Shown here piece by piece: positions 7,780 to 16,104 of a DNA stretch of 49,411 bases (positions within the stretch are counted from its first letter, which is position 1; every line of letters begins with the position of its first letter). The notes under the pieces were generated by a model, which saw only the letters and a program-made list of their open reading frames with translations, did not search any database and was not told where the DNA came from. The translations under genes were made by a program, and so were the position numbers. Source of the DNA: Roseovarius confluentis (GTDB lineage Bacteria > Pseudomonadota > Alphaproteobacteria > Rhodobacterales > Rhodobacteraceae); assembly GCF_002917925.1 (NCBI RefSeq), contig NZ_PPFE01000017.1, forward strand, positions 1 through 49,411, written 5' to 3'.

Positions 7780-9183
7780 ATGCTGCAAAGACTTGCAGAG
7801 ATATTCGCGGGCTTTGCCCGGCAATTCATGCCAACGCCATTCGCCTTCGCTATCATCCTGACCGGGTTGGTGTTCGGGCTCGGTGTCGCGTTGACGCCCT
7901 CAAGCCCGATGCAGATGGTCGACTACTGGTACGATGGCTTCTGGGGATTGTTACGCTTCACCACGCAGATGGTTGCCATCCTGCTTTTCGGCTATGTCTT
8001 CGCAGAAGCGCCGCCCATGAAACGGGCCATCCTGGCGCTTGGCAGCCTGCCCAAAAGTGCAACGGGCGTCGTCGCCATGGTCTGCGCACTGTCCATCAGC
8101 CTGTCTTTCCTGAACTGGGGGCTTGGCCTGATCGTCGGCGCCGTCGCGGCGCGGGAATTCTGTCGCCAGGCGCGGGACCGGGGCATCCAGGTGCACTATC
8201 CGCTGACTGTCGCCGCCGGCTTTGCCGGGGGTACGACGTCGCAGGGCGGGCTTACGTCCAGCGCGTCGTTGCTGGTTAATACGGAAGGCCATTTCCTGGC
8301 AGATCAGATTGGCTTGATCCCGCTCGTCGAAACGATATTTTCGCCGCTGAACCTGATCGTTGGCGCGACGTTCATGATCCTGCTGCCAGTGGCGGCGGCG
8401 CGCATGCATCCGGCCGAAAAGGTGCGCGAGATCAGCGACAGGGAAGCAGGGCTGGACGCCGACGATGCGCCGGAGGACGAACCCGTTGTTGCCACCGCGC
8501 CCGGCAAAGCCTCGCTAAGTGCCGCCGCAGTACCGGAAACCGCACCGACCGTTGCCGAGCGGATCGAGAACTCCCGCATTCTGACCGGGGTGATCCTGGC
8601 CATCGGCTTTACCTATGTCGGGAACTTCATTCTGCAGAACGGGCTGGACCTGAACCTCAACGTCCTGAACCTGACCTTCCTGCTGTTGGGGCTTCTGGCC
8701 TACGGGACGCCTATCGCCTATGTCCGTGCCATCGACCGCGGCATCCGCACCTGTAGCCAGATCATTTTGCAGTTCCCGTTCTATGCCGGGATCATGGGGA
8801 TGATGAGCGCCTCGGGCCTGCTTGCCCTGTTTGCCAGCGGACTGGCGAGTATATCCAACGCGTACACCCTGCCTTTCACCAGCATGCTCAGCTCGGCATT
8901 CGTGAACCTGATGGTACCCTCGAACGGTGGCCAATGGGCCGTGCAGGGGCCGATGCTGGTCGAGGCGGCACAGATGCTCGAGGCCGACATCTCGACCGTG
9001 GTCATGGCGTTTTCCTATGGCGATCAGCTGACGAATGGAATTCAGCCCATGTGGATGCTGCCTCTGCTCGGGGTCACGGCGCTGAAGGCGCGTGACATCC
9101 TCGGGTACACCGCGGCGCTCATGCTCGTGTCCTTCGCGGTGGTCTCGATCGCCTTGCTGACCCTGCCGGCGGTCTTCGCGTGA
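7780..9183 (+). CDS. AtoE-like short-chain fatty acid / carboxylate transporter (paralog 2)
   Basis: A 467-residue polytopic membrane protein of the same family as the gene at 2385-3779. Shared blocks include DYWYDGFWGLLRFTTQM, SFLNWGLGLIVGA, LTSSASLLVNTEGHFL, PSNGGQWAVQGPM, and SYGDQLTNGIQPMWMLPLLGV near the C-terminus. A hydrophilic, acidic loop (about residues 215-260) separates two hydrophobic halves. GGGAGG precedes ATG 7780. It opens the gene run that continues with two SDRs, an esterase and the BVMO, 25 bases before the first SDR, so it probably moves the pathway's substrate or an organic acid product across the inner membrane. Having two divergent carriers in one locus suggests different substrates or opposite directions; this is inference. 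Confidence 0.88.
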   Translation: MLQRLAEIFAGFARQFMPTPFAFAIILTGLVFGLGVALTPSSPMQMVDYWYDGFWGLLRFTTQMVAILLFGYVFAEAPPMKRAILALGSLPKSATGVVAMVCALSISLSFLNWGLGLIVGAVAAREFCRQARDRGIQVHYPLTVAAGFAGGTTSQGGLTSSASLLVNTEGHFLADQIGLIPLVETIFSPLNLIVGATFMILLPVAAARMHPAEKVREISDREAGLDADDAPEDEPVVATAPGKASLSAAAVPETAPTVAERIENSRILTGVILAIGFTYVGNFILQNGLDLNLNVLNLTFLLLGLLAYGTPIAYVRAIDRGIRTCSQIILQFPFYAGIMGMMSASGLLALFASGLASISNAYTLPFTSMLSSAFVNLMVPSNGGQWAVQGPMLVEAAQMLEADISTVVMAFSYGDQLTNGIQPMWMLPLLGVTALKARDILGYTAALMLVSFAVVSIALLTLPAVFA

Positions 9184-9208
9184 TGATCGCGCAACAAGGA
9201 GAGCTTCC

Positions 9209-10051
9209 ATGCGAATAGAAGAGAACACGGTGGCCCTGGTCACAGGTGGGGGGAGCGGCATCGGCCGCTCCCTTGCCCGGGAGGTCGCCGCACGCGGAGC
9301 AACAGCGATTTGCGCCGACATGAACCAGGAGAGCGCGGAAGAAACCGTCACGTCGATCCGCGCCGACGGCGGCCGCGCGCTGGCGATATCCCTCGATGTC
9401 GCCGACCGGAAAAGCTGGGCGGGTGCCTGCGACGAGATCCTGGGCAAAGTCGGGCATGTCGACATCATTTTCAACAATGCCGGTGTGACTGTCCCCAAGA
9501 CGGCGCTGAGCGAACTGCCGCCCGAGCAATGGGACCGGCTGAGGGCGGTAAACCTCGACGGTGTTTACAACGGGATTCATTACTTCATGTCGCGCCTGCA
9601 CGGCGGAGGCCGGGGGAATATCGTCAACACGGCATCGATCTGTGGGCTGGTGACCTGCGCTGGTAGTGGCGCCTATATTGCGTCGAAATTCGCGGTGCTG
9701 GGCCTCAGCGAAGCGCTGAGGTTCGACCTGGAAGACAGCGACGTCGGCGTATCGGTGCTTTGCCCAGGCTTCGTTCGTACCGGATTGGCGGGCAGCGCGG
9801 GCGACGCCGCGGCGACCAACCATGCGGCGCTGGAAAACGGTATGGCCCCCGAAGATATAGCGCGGATCGCGCTCGACGGGGTGGAAGCCGACCATTTCTA
9901 TCTTTTGACACATGGTGAGTATGCCGGTGTCGTGGCCAACCGCAACAGGACCATCGAATACGAACTGGCCGCTGCGACGCGCAGCGATGGACGCTGCGAT
10001 GATGTCGATGTCCTTGCTGCTCATTGGAACCGGGAGAAAGCCAGTGTCTGA
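9209..10051 (+). CDS. Short-chain dehydrogenase/reductase (SDR)
   Basis: A 280-residue NAD(P)-dependent SDR. The cofactor loop TGGGSGIG is at residues 12-19, NNAG is present near 90, and the catalytic set is S143, Y156 and K160 (YIASK). It has about 30 residues more than a minimal classical SDR, mainly at the C-terminus. AAGGAGAG precedes ATG 9209. It overlaps the following SDR gene by eight bases. A role as alcohol or hydroxyketone dehydrogenase feeding the BVMO is likely from context; two SDRs in tandem may act on different stereoisomers or at different steps. Confidence 0.88.
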   Translation: MRIEENTVALVTGGGSGIGRSLAREVAARGATAICADMNQESAEETVTSIRADGGRALAISLDVADRKSWAGACDEILGKVGHVDIIFNNAGVTVPKTALSELPPEQWDRLRAVNLDGVYNGIHYFMSRLHGGGRGNIVNTASICGLVTCAGSGAYIASKFAVLGLSEALRFDLEDSDVGVSVLCPGFVRTGLAGSAGDAAATNHAALENGMAPEDIARIALDGVEADHFYLLTHGEYAGVVANRNRTIEYELAAATRSDGRCDDVDVLAAHWNREKASV

Positions 10052-10778
10052 TCAAAATTCTATCGACGGACGCGTGTTTGTCATCACCGGCGGGGCGCGC
10101 GGCATGGGTGCCGAGATGGCAAGACGGCTGGTTGCGCGCGGTGCCCGTGTCGTCGTAGGCGACCTGCGCGCGGATGAAGGCGCCCGCCTTGCCGAGGAGA
10201 TCGGAAGCGCCTGCACTTACGTGACGCATGACGTGACCGATCCGGAAGGGTGGAACGGGATTGGCGAGGCTGTGGATGCGCTTGGGCGTTTCGACGGGAT
10301 CGTGAACAACGCCGGGATATTTGATCCGCGCATCATAGACGAAACGGATGTCGAATTTTTCAACAAGACGGTCGCCGTGAACCAGCTCGGGACGTTCCTT
10401 GGTATTCGATTTGCGGCGGAGCGCGCCGGTGCAAGGCAGCTTTCGGTGGTGAACATGTCCTCGGTATCGGGGCTTCGGGGCAATGGCGGCATCGCCTATG
10501 TCGGGGCCAAGTGGGCCGTGCGCGGAATGACCAAGATGGCCGCCAAGGAGCTCGGACCGAAAGGCGTGCGCGTGAACTCTGTTCATCCAGGTCTGATCGA
10601 CACGAGCATGATGGAGGCAATTCCGGCCGATCGCCTGGAAGAGCGTACTGCCACGATTCCCATGGGGCGCCGTGGCCAGCCGGAAGACGTCGTCGATGTG
10701 GTGATCTTTCTGCTGTCCGACGGCAGCCGGTACATGACGGGCGCCGAACTGACGGTTGATGGCGGGCTTACGGTCTGA
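10044..10778 (+). CDS. Short-chain dehydrogenase/reductase (SDR), GTG start
   Basis: A 244-residue classical SDR. TGGARGMG at residues 15-22 binds the cofactor; S140, Y152 and K156 (YVGAK) are the catalytic residues; the C-terminal NSVHPGLIDTSMM segment and GAELTVDGG ending are typical of the 3-oxoacyl reductase/secondary alcohol dehydrogenase group. The start is GTG at 10044, preceded by GGGAGAAAG, inside the last codons of the preceding SDR gene; any upstream start would run far into that gene. This is the family to which cyclohexanol dehydrogenase (ChnA) belongs, so it is a good candidate for making the ketone substrate of the BVMO (inference). Confidence 0.87.
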   Translation: MSDQNSIDGRVFVITGGARGMGAEMARRLVARGARVVVGDLRADEGARLAEEIGSACTYVTHDVTDPEGWNGIGEAVDALGRFDGIVNNAGIFDPRIIDETDVEFFNKTVAVNQLGTFLGIRFAAERAGARQLSVVNMSSVSGLRGNGGIAYVGAKWAVRGMTKMAAKELGPKGVRVNSVHPGLIDTSMMEAIPADRLEERTATIPMGRRGQPEDVVDVVIFLLSDGSRYMTGAELTVDGGLTV

Positions 10779-10788
10779 GGGGATCGCG

Positions 10789-11742
10789 ATGCTGAGTGAA
10801 GCAAGTAGCGCCGTACTCGACTATCGCATTGCCGAAGGGCTTGGCCCGTTCGAGGCGTATTCCGTGGCCGAGGCAAGGGCGATGGTCGAGCGCAAGATGC
10901 CCGGCCTGACCGATCCGGCGGAAGGCTGGGCCGATGGCGTGGTCCAGCGCCTCGGCCCGGACGGGGACGTTGCCGGATTTCTTTTTCGTCCGTACGCCGG
11001 AGACGCCGCCGGTGGGGCCTTGCCCGTGGTTGTCTACGTTCACGGTGGCGGCTGGGTGTTCGGCGAGCTTGCGTCGCACAGGCTGCTATGTGCCCGCATG
11101 GCGGCGGGGGCCAATTGCGCGGTGCTGTCGGTCGATTACCGGCTTGCGCCGGAGAACCGATGTCCCGCGCAACTGGAGGATTGCCAGCGCGCCATTTCCT
11201 GGGTCGTGAAGAACGGCCCCGCGATGGGGCTGGACCCGTCGCGCATGTTCCTGGCCGGTGACAGTGCCGGAGCGGGGTTGGCAGCCGCGATGGCCGCGGA
11301 GAAGTCGGGCGCGGGGGCAGGGTGTCCCGCGCCGCTTGGCCAGATCCTGATCTATCCCGCCCTTGATCAGGCGGGCGCCTATCCGTCGCACCGGATAGAA
11401 GAGCCCGGCATGGCGCTCACCGGGCGCACGATGGAATGGTTCCGGGACCACTATTTCCATGCCGACACAGATCGGGCCGATCCGGCGGTCTCGCCTCTTC
11501 GAGGAGGGCTGGAAGGGCCGCCGGCGTTGGTGATCACCGCGGGCTACGATCCCCTGCGGGATGAGGGGGCATCATATGTCCGCCTGCGCCGCGAGCGGGG
11601 CATGGAGACCGCCAACTGCGTCCATCTACATTATCCCGGCGAGTTGCATGGGTTCATGACCGTGACGCCGGACAGCCCTGCCGCAGCCGATGCGCTGACC
11701 GGGGTTCTGCGATTCATCAATAATCAAACGGGAGTAACTTAA
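10789..11742 (+). CDS. Alpha/beta hydrolase, hormone-sensitive lipase (HSL) family esterase/lactonase
   Basis: A 317-residue cytoplasmic esterase. HGGGW at residues 85-89 forms the oxyanion hole and GDSAG (157-161) carries the nucleophile S159. D254 (YDPLRD) and H287 (LHGF) complete the triad. The start ATG 10789 has GAGGGGA upstream and lies ten bases after the preceding stop. The stop overlaps the BVMO start by one base (TAATG), so esterase and BVMO are translationally coupled. That pairing is characteristic of pathways in which the BVMO makes a lactone or ester and the hydrolase opens it, as ChnC does in cyclohexanol degradation. Confidence 0.92.
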   Translation: MLSEASSAVLDYRIAEGLGPFEAYSVAEARAMVERKMPGLTDPAEGWADGVVQRLGPDGDVAGFLFRPYAGDAAGGALPVVVYVHGGGWVFGELASHRLLCARMAAGANCAVLSVDYRLAPENRCPAQLEDCQRAISWVVKNGPAMGLDPSRMFLAGDSAGAGLAAAMAAEKSGAGAGCPAPLGQILIYPALDQAGAYPSHRIEEPGMALTGRTMEWFRDHYFHADTDRADPAVSPLRGGLEGPPALVITAGYDPLRDEGASYVRLRRERGMETANCVHLHYPGELHGFMTVTPDSPAAADALTGVLRFINNQTGVT

Positions 11743-13349
11743 TGACTGACGATGTAGCCCAATTTGACGCCTTGATCGTGGGCGCCGGATTTGCCGGTAT
11801 CTACGCGCTGCACAGGCTTCGCAAAATGGGCCTGGAGGTGTGTACGGTTGAAGCGGGGGCCGACGTTGGCGGCACGTGGTACTGGAATCGATATCCGGGT
11901 GCGCGGTGTGACACCGAGAGCATGCAATATTCCTATTCGTTCTCTGAAGAGATTCAGCAGGAATGGGAATGGACGGAACTCTACGCGGCGCAGCCCGAGA
12001 TACTTTCCTACATAAAGTTTGTCGCCGACCGCCTGGAATTACGTCAGCACATTACCTTCAATACAAGGGTTGATGCGCTCAACTGGGATGACGATGCGTC
12101 GCTGTGGACCGCGACGTTCAGTGACGGGCGCAAAGTGCGCGCACGCTATTGCATCATGGCGACCGGTTGCCTGTCCGTGGCGAAAGAGCCCGACATTTCC
12201 GGTTTGGAGGACTACAAGGGGCGTCTTCTGAAGACCTCCGACTGGCCTGCGGAAGAGCCCGATTTTCTGGATGAGCGTGTAGGGTTGATCGGTACCGGGT
12301 CATCGGGCATTCAGACATCGACCACGATCGCGCCCGGTTGCGGCAACCTGACGGTTTTTCAGCGTACGCCGAATTACTCGGTCCCGGCCAACAACCGCCC
12401 AATGAGCGCGCATTACGTGGAGTCATGGAAATCCAACTATCCCGAACGCCGTGCCGCGCTGCGCCAGAGTCGGAATTACACGCTGTACAACAACCCCGGC
12501 ATGCGGTCCGGTCAGGAGCTGACAGAGTGTCAGCAGAAAGCGCTTCTGGAGGCCGAATGGCAGATCGGGGGCATCGGTTTCATCTATACGTTCAATGACA
12601 CGACGAAGGACCGTGAGGTCAACACGGCGGTGGCCGACTTTGTACGGCGCAAGATCCGGGAGACCGTCGAGGATCCGCAAACGGCCGAGGTGCTGTCCCC
12701 CGGAGACTACCCGATCGGAGCCAAGCGCATCTGCGTGGACACCGGCTATTACGAGATATTCAACCGGGACAATGTCGACCTGGTCGATATTCGCGCCGAT
12801 CCGGTCGAGACCGCCACAGCGAATGGTCTGAAACTGAAAAGCGGACAGGAGATCGAGCTTGATACGATGATCCTGGCAACCGGGTACGACGCGATGACCG
12901 GAGCGCTCAATCGTATTGACATCAGTGGTCGCGAGGGGCGGACGTTATCGCAGGAGTGGGATGCCGGGCCGCAGACCTATCTGGGTCTCATGGTGGCCGG
13001 GTTCCCCAACATGTTCCTGGTGACGGGGCCGGGCAGCCCCTCGGTTCTGTCCAACATGGTTCCGTCGATCGAAGAACATGTCGAGTGGATTACTGATACC
13101 ATAGGAGACCTTCACGACCGGAACGAGAGCGAACTTGAACCGGTGCGCGCTGCGCAACAGGATTGGATGGCGGAGGTCGACGCCGTCTCGCGCAAGTCCC
13201 TGATGCGCGAGGCCGCGTCTTGGTACATGGGGGCCAATGTTGACGGGAAAGCGCAGGTATTCATGCCCTACGCCGGTGGTTCGGTGACATATGCCCAGAT
13301 CTTGGATCAGCGGACATCCGATGGAATGCAAGGGTTCGTTTACAGGTGA
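11742..13349 (+). CDS. Baeyer-Villiger monooxygenase (FAD, NADPH), cyclohexanone monooxygenase-like
   Basis: A 535-residue type I Baeyer-Villiger monooxygenase that inserts oxygen next to a ketone to give an ester or lactone. Two Rossmann motifs are visible: GAGFAG at 14-19 for FAD and GTGSSG at 184-189 for NADPH. The second family pattern GGTWYWNRYPGARCD (43-57) is intact, with D57, and the active-site arginine R329 is present in AKR. The usual fingerprint FxGxxxHxxxWP instead reads YKGRLLKTSDWP (158-169): Phe is Tyr and the histidine is K164. It is the last gene of the run, coupled to the esterase by a one-base overlap, and is followed by a hairpin. The substrate is unknown; length and active-site residues fit the cyclic-ketone group. 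Confidence 0.93.
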   Translation: MTDDVAQFDALIVGAGFAGIYALHRLRKMGLEVCTVEAGADVGGTWYWNRYPGARCDTESMQYSYSFSEEIQQEWEWTELYAAQPEILSYIKFVADRLELRQHITFNTRVDALNWDDDASLWTATFSDGRKVRARYCIMATGCLSVAKEPDISGLEDYKGRLLKTSDWPAEEPDFLDERVGLIGTGSSGIQTSTTIAPGCGNLTVFQRTPNYSVPANNRPMSAHYVESWKSNYPERRAALRQSRNYTLYNNPGMRSGQELTECQQKALLEAEWQIGGIGFIYTFNDTTKDREVNTAVADFVRRKIRETVEDPQTAEVLSPGDYPIGAKRICVDTGYYEIFNRDNVDLVDIRADPVETATANGLKLKSGQEIELDTMILATGYDAMTGALNRIDISGREGRTLSQEWDAGPQTYLGLMVAGFPNMFLVTGPGSPSVLSNMVPSIEEHVEWITDTIGDLHDRNESELEPVRAAQQDWMAEVDAVSRKSLMREAASWYMGANVDGKAQVFMPYAGGSVTYAQILDQRTSDGMQGFVYR

Positions 13350-13423
13350 CTCGAAAAACGCGGCTGTAGCTCCCGGCAAATTCTTCAAGCCATACGAAAT
13401 CTTGAGAAAGAGCATGCACCTGA

Positions 13424-13445
13424 TCAGCCCACCTGAGTGGGCTGA
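13424..13445. terminator. 9-bp hairpin after the BVMO gene, also the possible end of an IS3 relic
   Basis: TCAGCCCAC (13424-13432) pairs perfectly with GTGGGCTGA (13437-13445) around CTGA, followed on the plus strand by TTTGATTGTT. It fits an intrinsic terminator for the catabolic run. It also abuts the end of the IS3 transposase remnant, and TGATCAGCCC could be that element's terminal repeat. Confidence 0.5.
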
Positions 13446-13453
13446 TTTGATTG

Positions 13454-13696
13454 TTAGTGCATGACTGGACTTGGATCCATCTGGACGATGGTTTCAGGGG
13501 CCGGTGGTCGGCAGCCCGGAGCATTGTGAGGGCGTTTTTTTGTAATGTTTCCTCCCTCTTCGATCAGGATTTGGGCTTCTCGCAGGCTGTAGAAGACCTC
13601 ACCGTTCAAGAACTCATCGCGGACCCGGGCATTGAAGCGTTCGCAATATCCGTTCTCCCAGAGGCTGCCTGGCTCGATGTAAGCCGTCTTTGCTGC
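13454..13696 (-). pseudogene. IS3-family transposase (OrfB integrase) C-terminal remnant
   Basis: Read leftward, the frame gives KTAYIEPGSLWENGYCERFN, then ARVRDEFLNGEVFYSLREAQ, and PPAPETIVQMDP to a TAA stop at 13454. This is the well-known C-terminal end of the rve/DDE integrase core of IS3-family transposases. The usual EEWRRHYNTKRPH segment is damaged (EEGGNITKKRPH) and everything upstream of KTAYIEP is missing, including the first two catalytic acidic residues. The relic is inactive. It marks an old insertion at the boundary between the catabolic locus and the iron island. Confidence 0.8.
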
Positions 13697-14251
13697 TTTC
13701 GTTCTCTGGCGCTTGGCTCCTTGGCCCAGCGAGGGCGTCCGGATGCAGAAAGCCAGGAAAGTTTCCAAAGGTGGCCGGCCTTCGCGCCACCTATTCCCGA
13801 GTGGACTCCGAATTCTCCAGAAACAGAGAGATCAGCAGGCTTGAATCAGTGGGACGGTAAGTGAGTGGTCAAAGGATGAGACTCGCTTGTCGCTCCAAGT
13901 CTGCATCGTCTCTTTCCAGTCGGCATGCTCTCGTCTTCCGAAGGCTGCGGACGACTGTAAAAATGAATAGGTTCGGCCAAAAATCGCAGTGGGGGAAATT
14001 CCGGTGATCAGGCAGCAATCCCAAAAAAAGATACGCAGTCGCGCGTGGGAGAGCGATCCGATGCGCACGTTGCCGGGCTCATCTCATGTAGCGCCGTTTG
14101 CCCGTACGCACGTTTCGAATGTCATTGATTTAGCCATTTGCGCAGGCCGTCAGTCACAGGGTCAACGACACTAATTCACTGGCGAGTCAAAGTTGTTGGA
14201 GGATCTTTGTAAAGTAACGGGTACTTGCCACTCCATCTTTGCAACACTGAA
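13697..14251. other. Gap with no intact gene
   Basis: About 550 bases lie between the IS3 remnant and the stop of the siderophore-interacting protein gene. Short frames exist on both strands, for example a leftward frame over 13832-14068 starting MRIGSLSHARLRIFFWD, but none has a family I recognise, a ribosome site or neighbours that support it. The sequence has the look of decayed inserted DNA. Confidence 0.5.
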
Positions 14252-15286
14252 TCAGACCTCCCAGTAGTACGCGAAATATCCCTGGTCCGCATCAAGCCCG
14301 AGCTTGTGTCGAAACCTTGCTTTCGCATCTCGGACAAGGGATTTTTCGGCGGCGACCCAGACATACCGGTCGGGTCCCGGGGGCAAGGGCGCTTGCGACA
14401 GATGATCCCACAGCCTCTCGCGTCGCTGTCTGACGCACCAGGTCAGGTCGATCCCGTCGGGCCGGGCCAGGTCGCAGATGTCGTCGTCCGTGCCGACTTC
14501 GAGGATGGCGTGACCCCGCCGGTCGGGTGCCGATGTCTTCAGGATACGGCGGATCGCCGGAAGAGCCGTCTCGTCCCCGGCGATCAAGATGTTCCGCCCG
14601 TTCGGAAACCCGCCACTGCCGGGGCCACTGATGCCGACAATGTGGCCGGGCCGCGCCGTTCGGGCCCAACGTGTCGCCCGTCCGCCGTCGTGCTCGAACA
14701 CGTCGAACGTGAACTGCCCCTTGCCCGGATCGAGCTCGACGAAGGTATAGGCCGCGCGATGCAACTGATCGTCGCCGACGGGCATCCTTGTACGTCCATT
14801 GGCGTCGAGGTGCGGCCAGATGGGCGTGCGGCCCTCCGGAGGCAGAAGAAGGGAGAAATGCATTCCTCTTTCCTCCGACAGGCGCAAGGTGTCGGCGCAG
14901 TCGAGCGTGACCCGCAGGAAATGCGGTCCGACGCGCCGGACATCTTGAACCGTGGCCTTGCAGAAGTTGAGCGGTGCGCGGTTGCGCTGGATATCGCCTT
15001 CCCACTTTGCGGATTGGGTCAGGCCGGGCGCGACGTGATCCAGAATGTGATGCAAGTAATCGCGAATGTTTTGCAATGCCGCCGCGTCCGCGGCCTCGAC
15101 ATGTACCTGCAGGCCCGCGCGGTTAACCTCGAGCGATACGGATGCGAGAGGTGGTCTCACCAGCAGGCCGGCCTCGGTCTCTTCCACGGGAAGTTCGACC
15201 TCGCGGGCATGGGCCGAGATGTGCGGAATGGCATCGTCCGGCAAGGTGCCCCGGAACAGCGCGTTGGCGTGCAGGATTTTACTCAT
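14252..15286 (-). CDS. Siderophore-interacting protein (ferric-siderophore reductase) with N-terminal DUF2218-like domain
   Basis: A 344-residue protein. The first ~95 residues resemble the DUF2218 domain; the rest is a siderophore-interacting FAD-binding/NAD(P)H reductase (SIP/ViuB type) that reduces ferric siderophores in the cytoplasm and releases iron. Recognisable SIP elements are FLRVTLDC, the FAD-binding R-A-A-Y-T-F block, GHIVGISGPGSGGF, the GDETALPAIRRIL nucleotide-binding segment and the C-terminal YYWEV in place of the frequent YW(R/K)xG. It is the last gene of a five-gene leftward operon and overlaps the ATPase gene by ATGA. Together with the importer upstream it completes uptake and iron release. 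Confidence 0.88.
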   Translation of the reverse strand: MSKILHANALFRGTLPDDAIPHISAHAREVELPVEETEAGLLVRPPLASVSLEVNRAGLQVHVEAADAAALQNIRDYLHHILDHVAPGLTQSAKWEGDIQRNRAPLNFCKATVQDVRRVGPHFLRVTLDCADTLRLSEERGMHFSLLLPPEGRTPIWPHLDANGRTRMPVGDDQLHRAAYTFVELDPGKGQFTFDVFEHDGGRATRWARTARPGHIVGISGPGSGGFPNGRNILIAGDETALPAIRRILKTSAPDRRGHAILEVGTDDDICDLARPDGIDLTWCVRQRRERLWDHLSQAPLPPGPDRYVWVAAEKSLVRDAKARFRHKLGLDADQGYFAYYWEV

Positions 15287-16104
15287 GATGCGACCTCTTG
15301 ACGTTCCGGTGCGGGGCTGGCCCGGTGGCGGCCCACTGGCAGCATCATCGGCTTGCCCGAGGTGGGGTCGGGCATGACCCGGCAGGCCACGCCGAAAACC
15401 TCCTGTACCATGCGTTCCGTCAGAACGGTGTCCGGTGCGCCCGCGGCGTATACATTGCCGCCGCGCATTGCGATCAGGTGGTCGGCATAGCGGGCGGCGA
15501 GATTGAGGTCATGCAGGACCATGATAATGGTCGTGCCGCGGGCCTGGTTCAGATCGACCAGCAGATCGAGGACTTCGATCTGGTGCGCGACATCCAGAAA
15601 AGTCGTTGGTTCGTCGAGCAGCAGGATATCCGTTTCCTGTGCCAGCGCCATGGCGATCCAGACCCGCTGGCGCTGTCCGCCGGACAGTTGGTCGACCTCC
15701 CGCTCGGCAATATCGGTGGTCCGGGTCGCATCCAACGCGGCGGCGATTGCCCTGTCATCGGCATGTGTCCAGCGCGACAGGAGGCCCTGATGGGGATGGC
15801 GGCCATGACTGACGAGATCCGCCACGGTGATCCCGTCCGGGGCGATGGGCGATTGCGGCAAAAGGCCCATGCGGCGGGCCAATTCGCGTGTCGGGATGTC
15901 GCGCACCGAGCGGCCATCAAGCATGACCCGCCCGGCGCTCGGTCGCAGCAGCCGCGAAAGGCATCGCAGCAGCGTGGATTTACCGCACGCATTGGCCCCG
16001 ACAATCGCAGAAATGCCCCCCGGGGGCACCGCGACATCGAGACCGGTCAGAATCTTTCGCGTGCCGTATCCGGCCTCCAGTCCTGCCACGTTTAAAGTGC
16101 TCAT
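15283..16104 (-). CDS. Siderophore ABC importer ATPase (FecE/FepC type), module 1
   Basis: A 273-residue ATP-binding subunit. Walker A is GANACGKST (36-44), the Q-loop lies in LLPQSPIAPDG (81-91), the signature is LSGGQRQR (140-147) and Walker B is ILLLDE (160-165), with DLNLAARYADHL following the H-loop as in FepC/FhuC proteins. It energises the two-permease channel encoded immediately upstream. It overlaps its neighbours at both ends by four bases (ATGA), so expression is tightly coupled to permease 2 and the reductase. Confidence 0.92.
   Translation of the reverse strand: MSTLNVAGLEAGYGTRKILTGLDVAVPPGGISAIVGANACGKSTLLRCLSRLLRPSAGRVMLDGRSVRDIPTRELARRMGLLPQSPIAPDGITVADLVSHGRHPHQGLLSRWTHADDRAIAAALDATRTTDIAEREVDQLSGGQRQRVWIAMALAQETDILLLDEPTTFLDVAHQIEVLDLLVDLNQARGTTIIMVLHDLNLAARYADHLIAMRGGNVYAAGAPDTVLTERMVQEVFGVACRVMPDPTSGKPMMLPVGRHRASPAPERQEVAS

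Noticed and set aside
13832..14068. Leftward 78-codon frame next to the IS3 relic
   Set aside because: Not recognisable as transposase or any other family; probably chance within decayed DNA.
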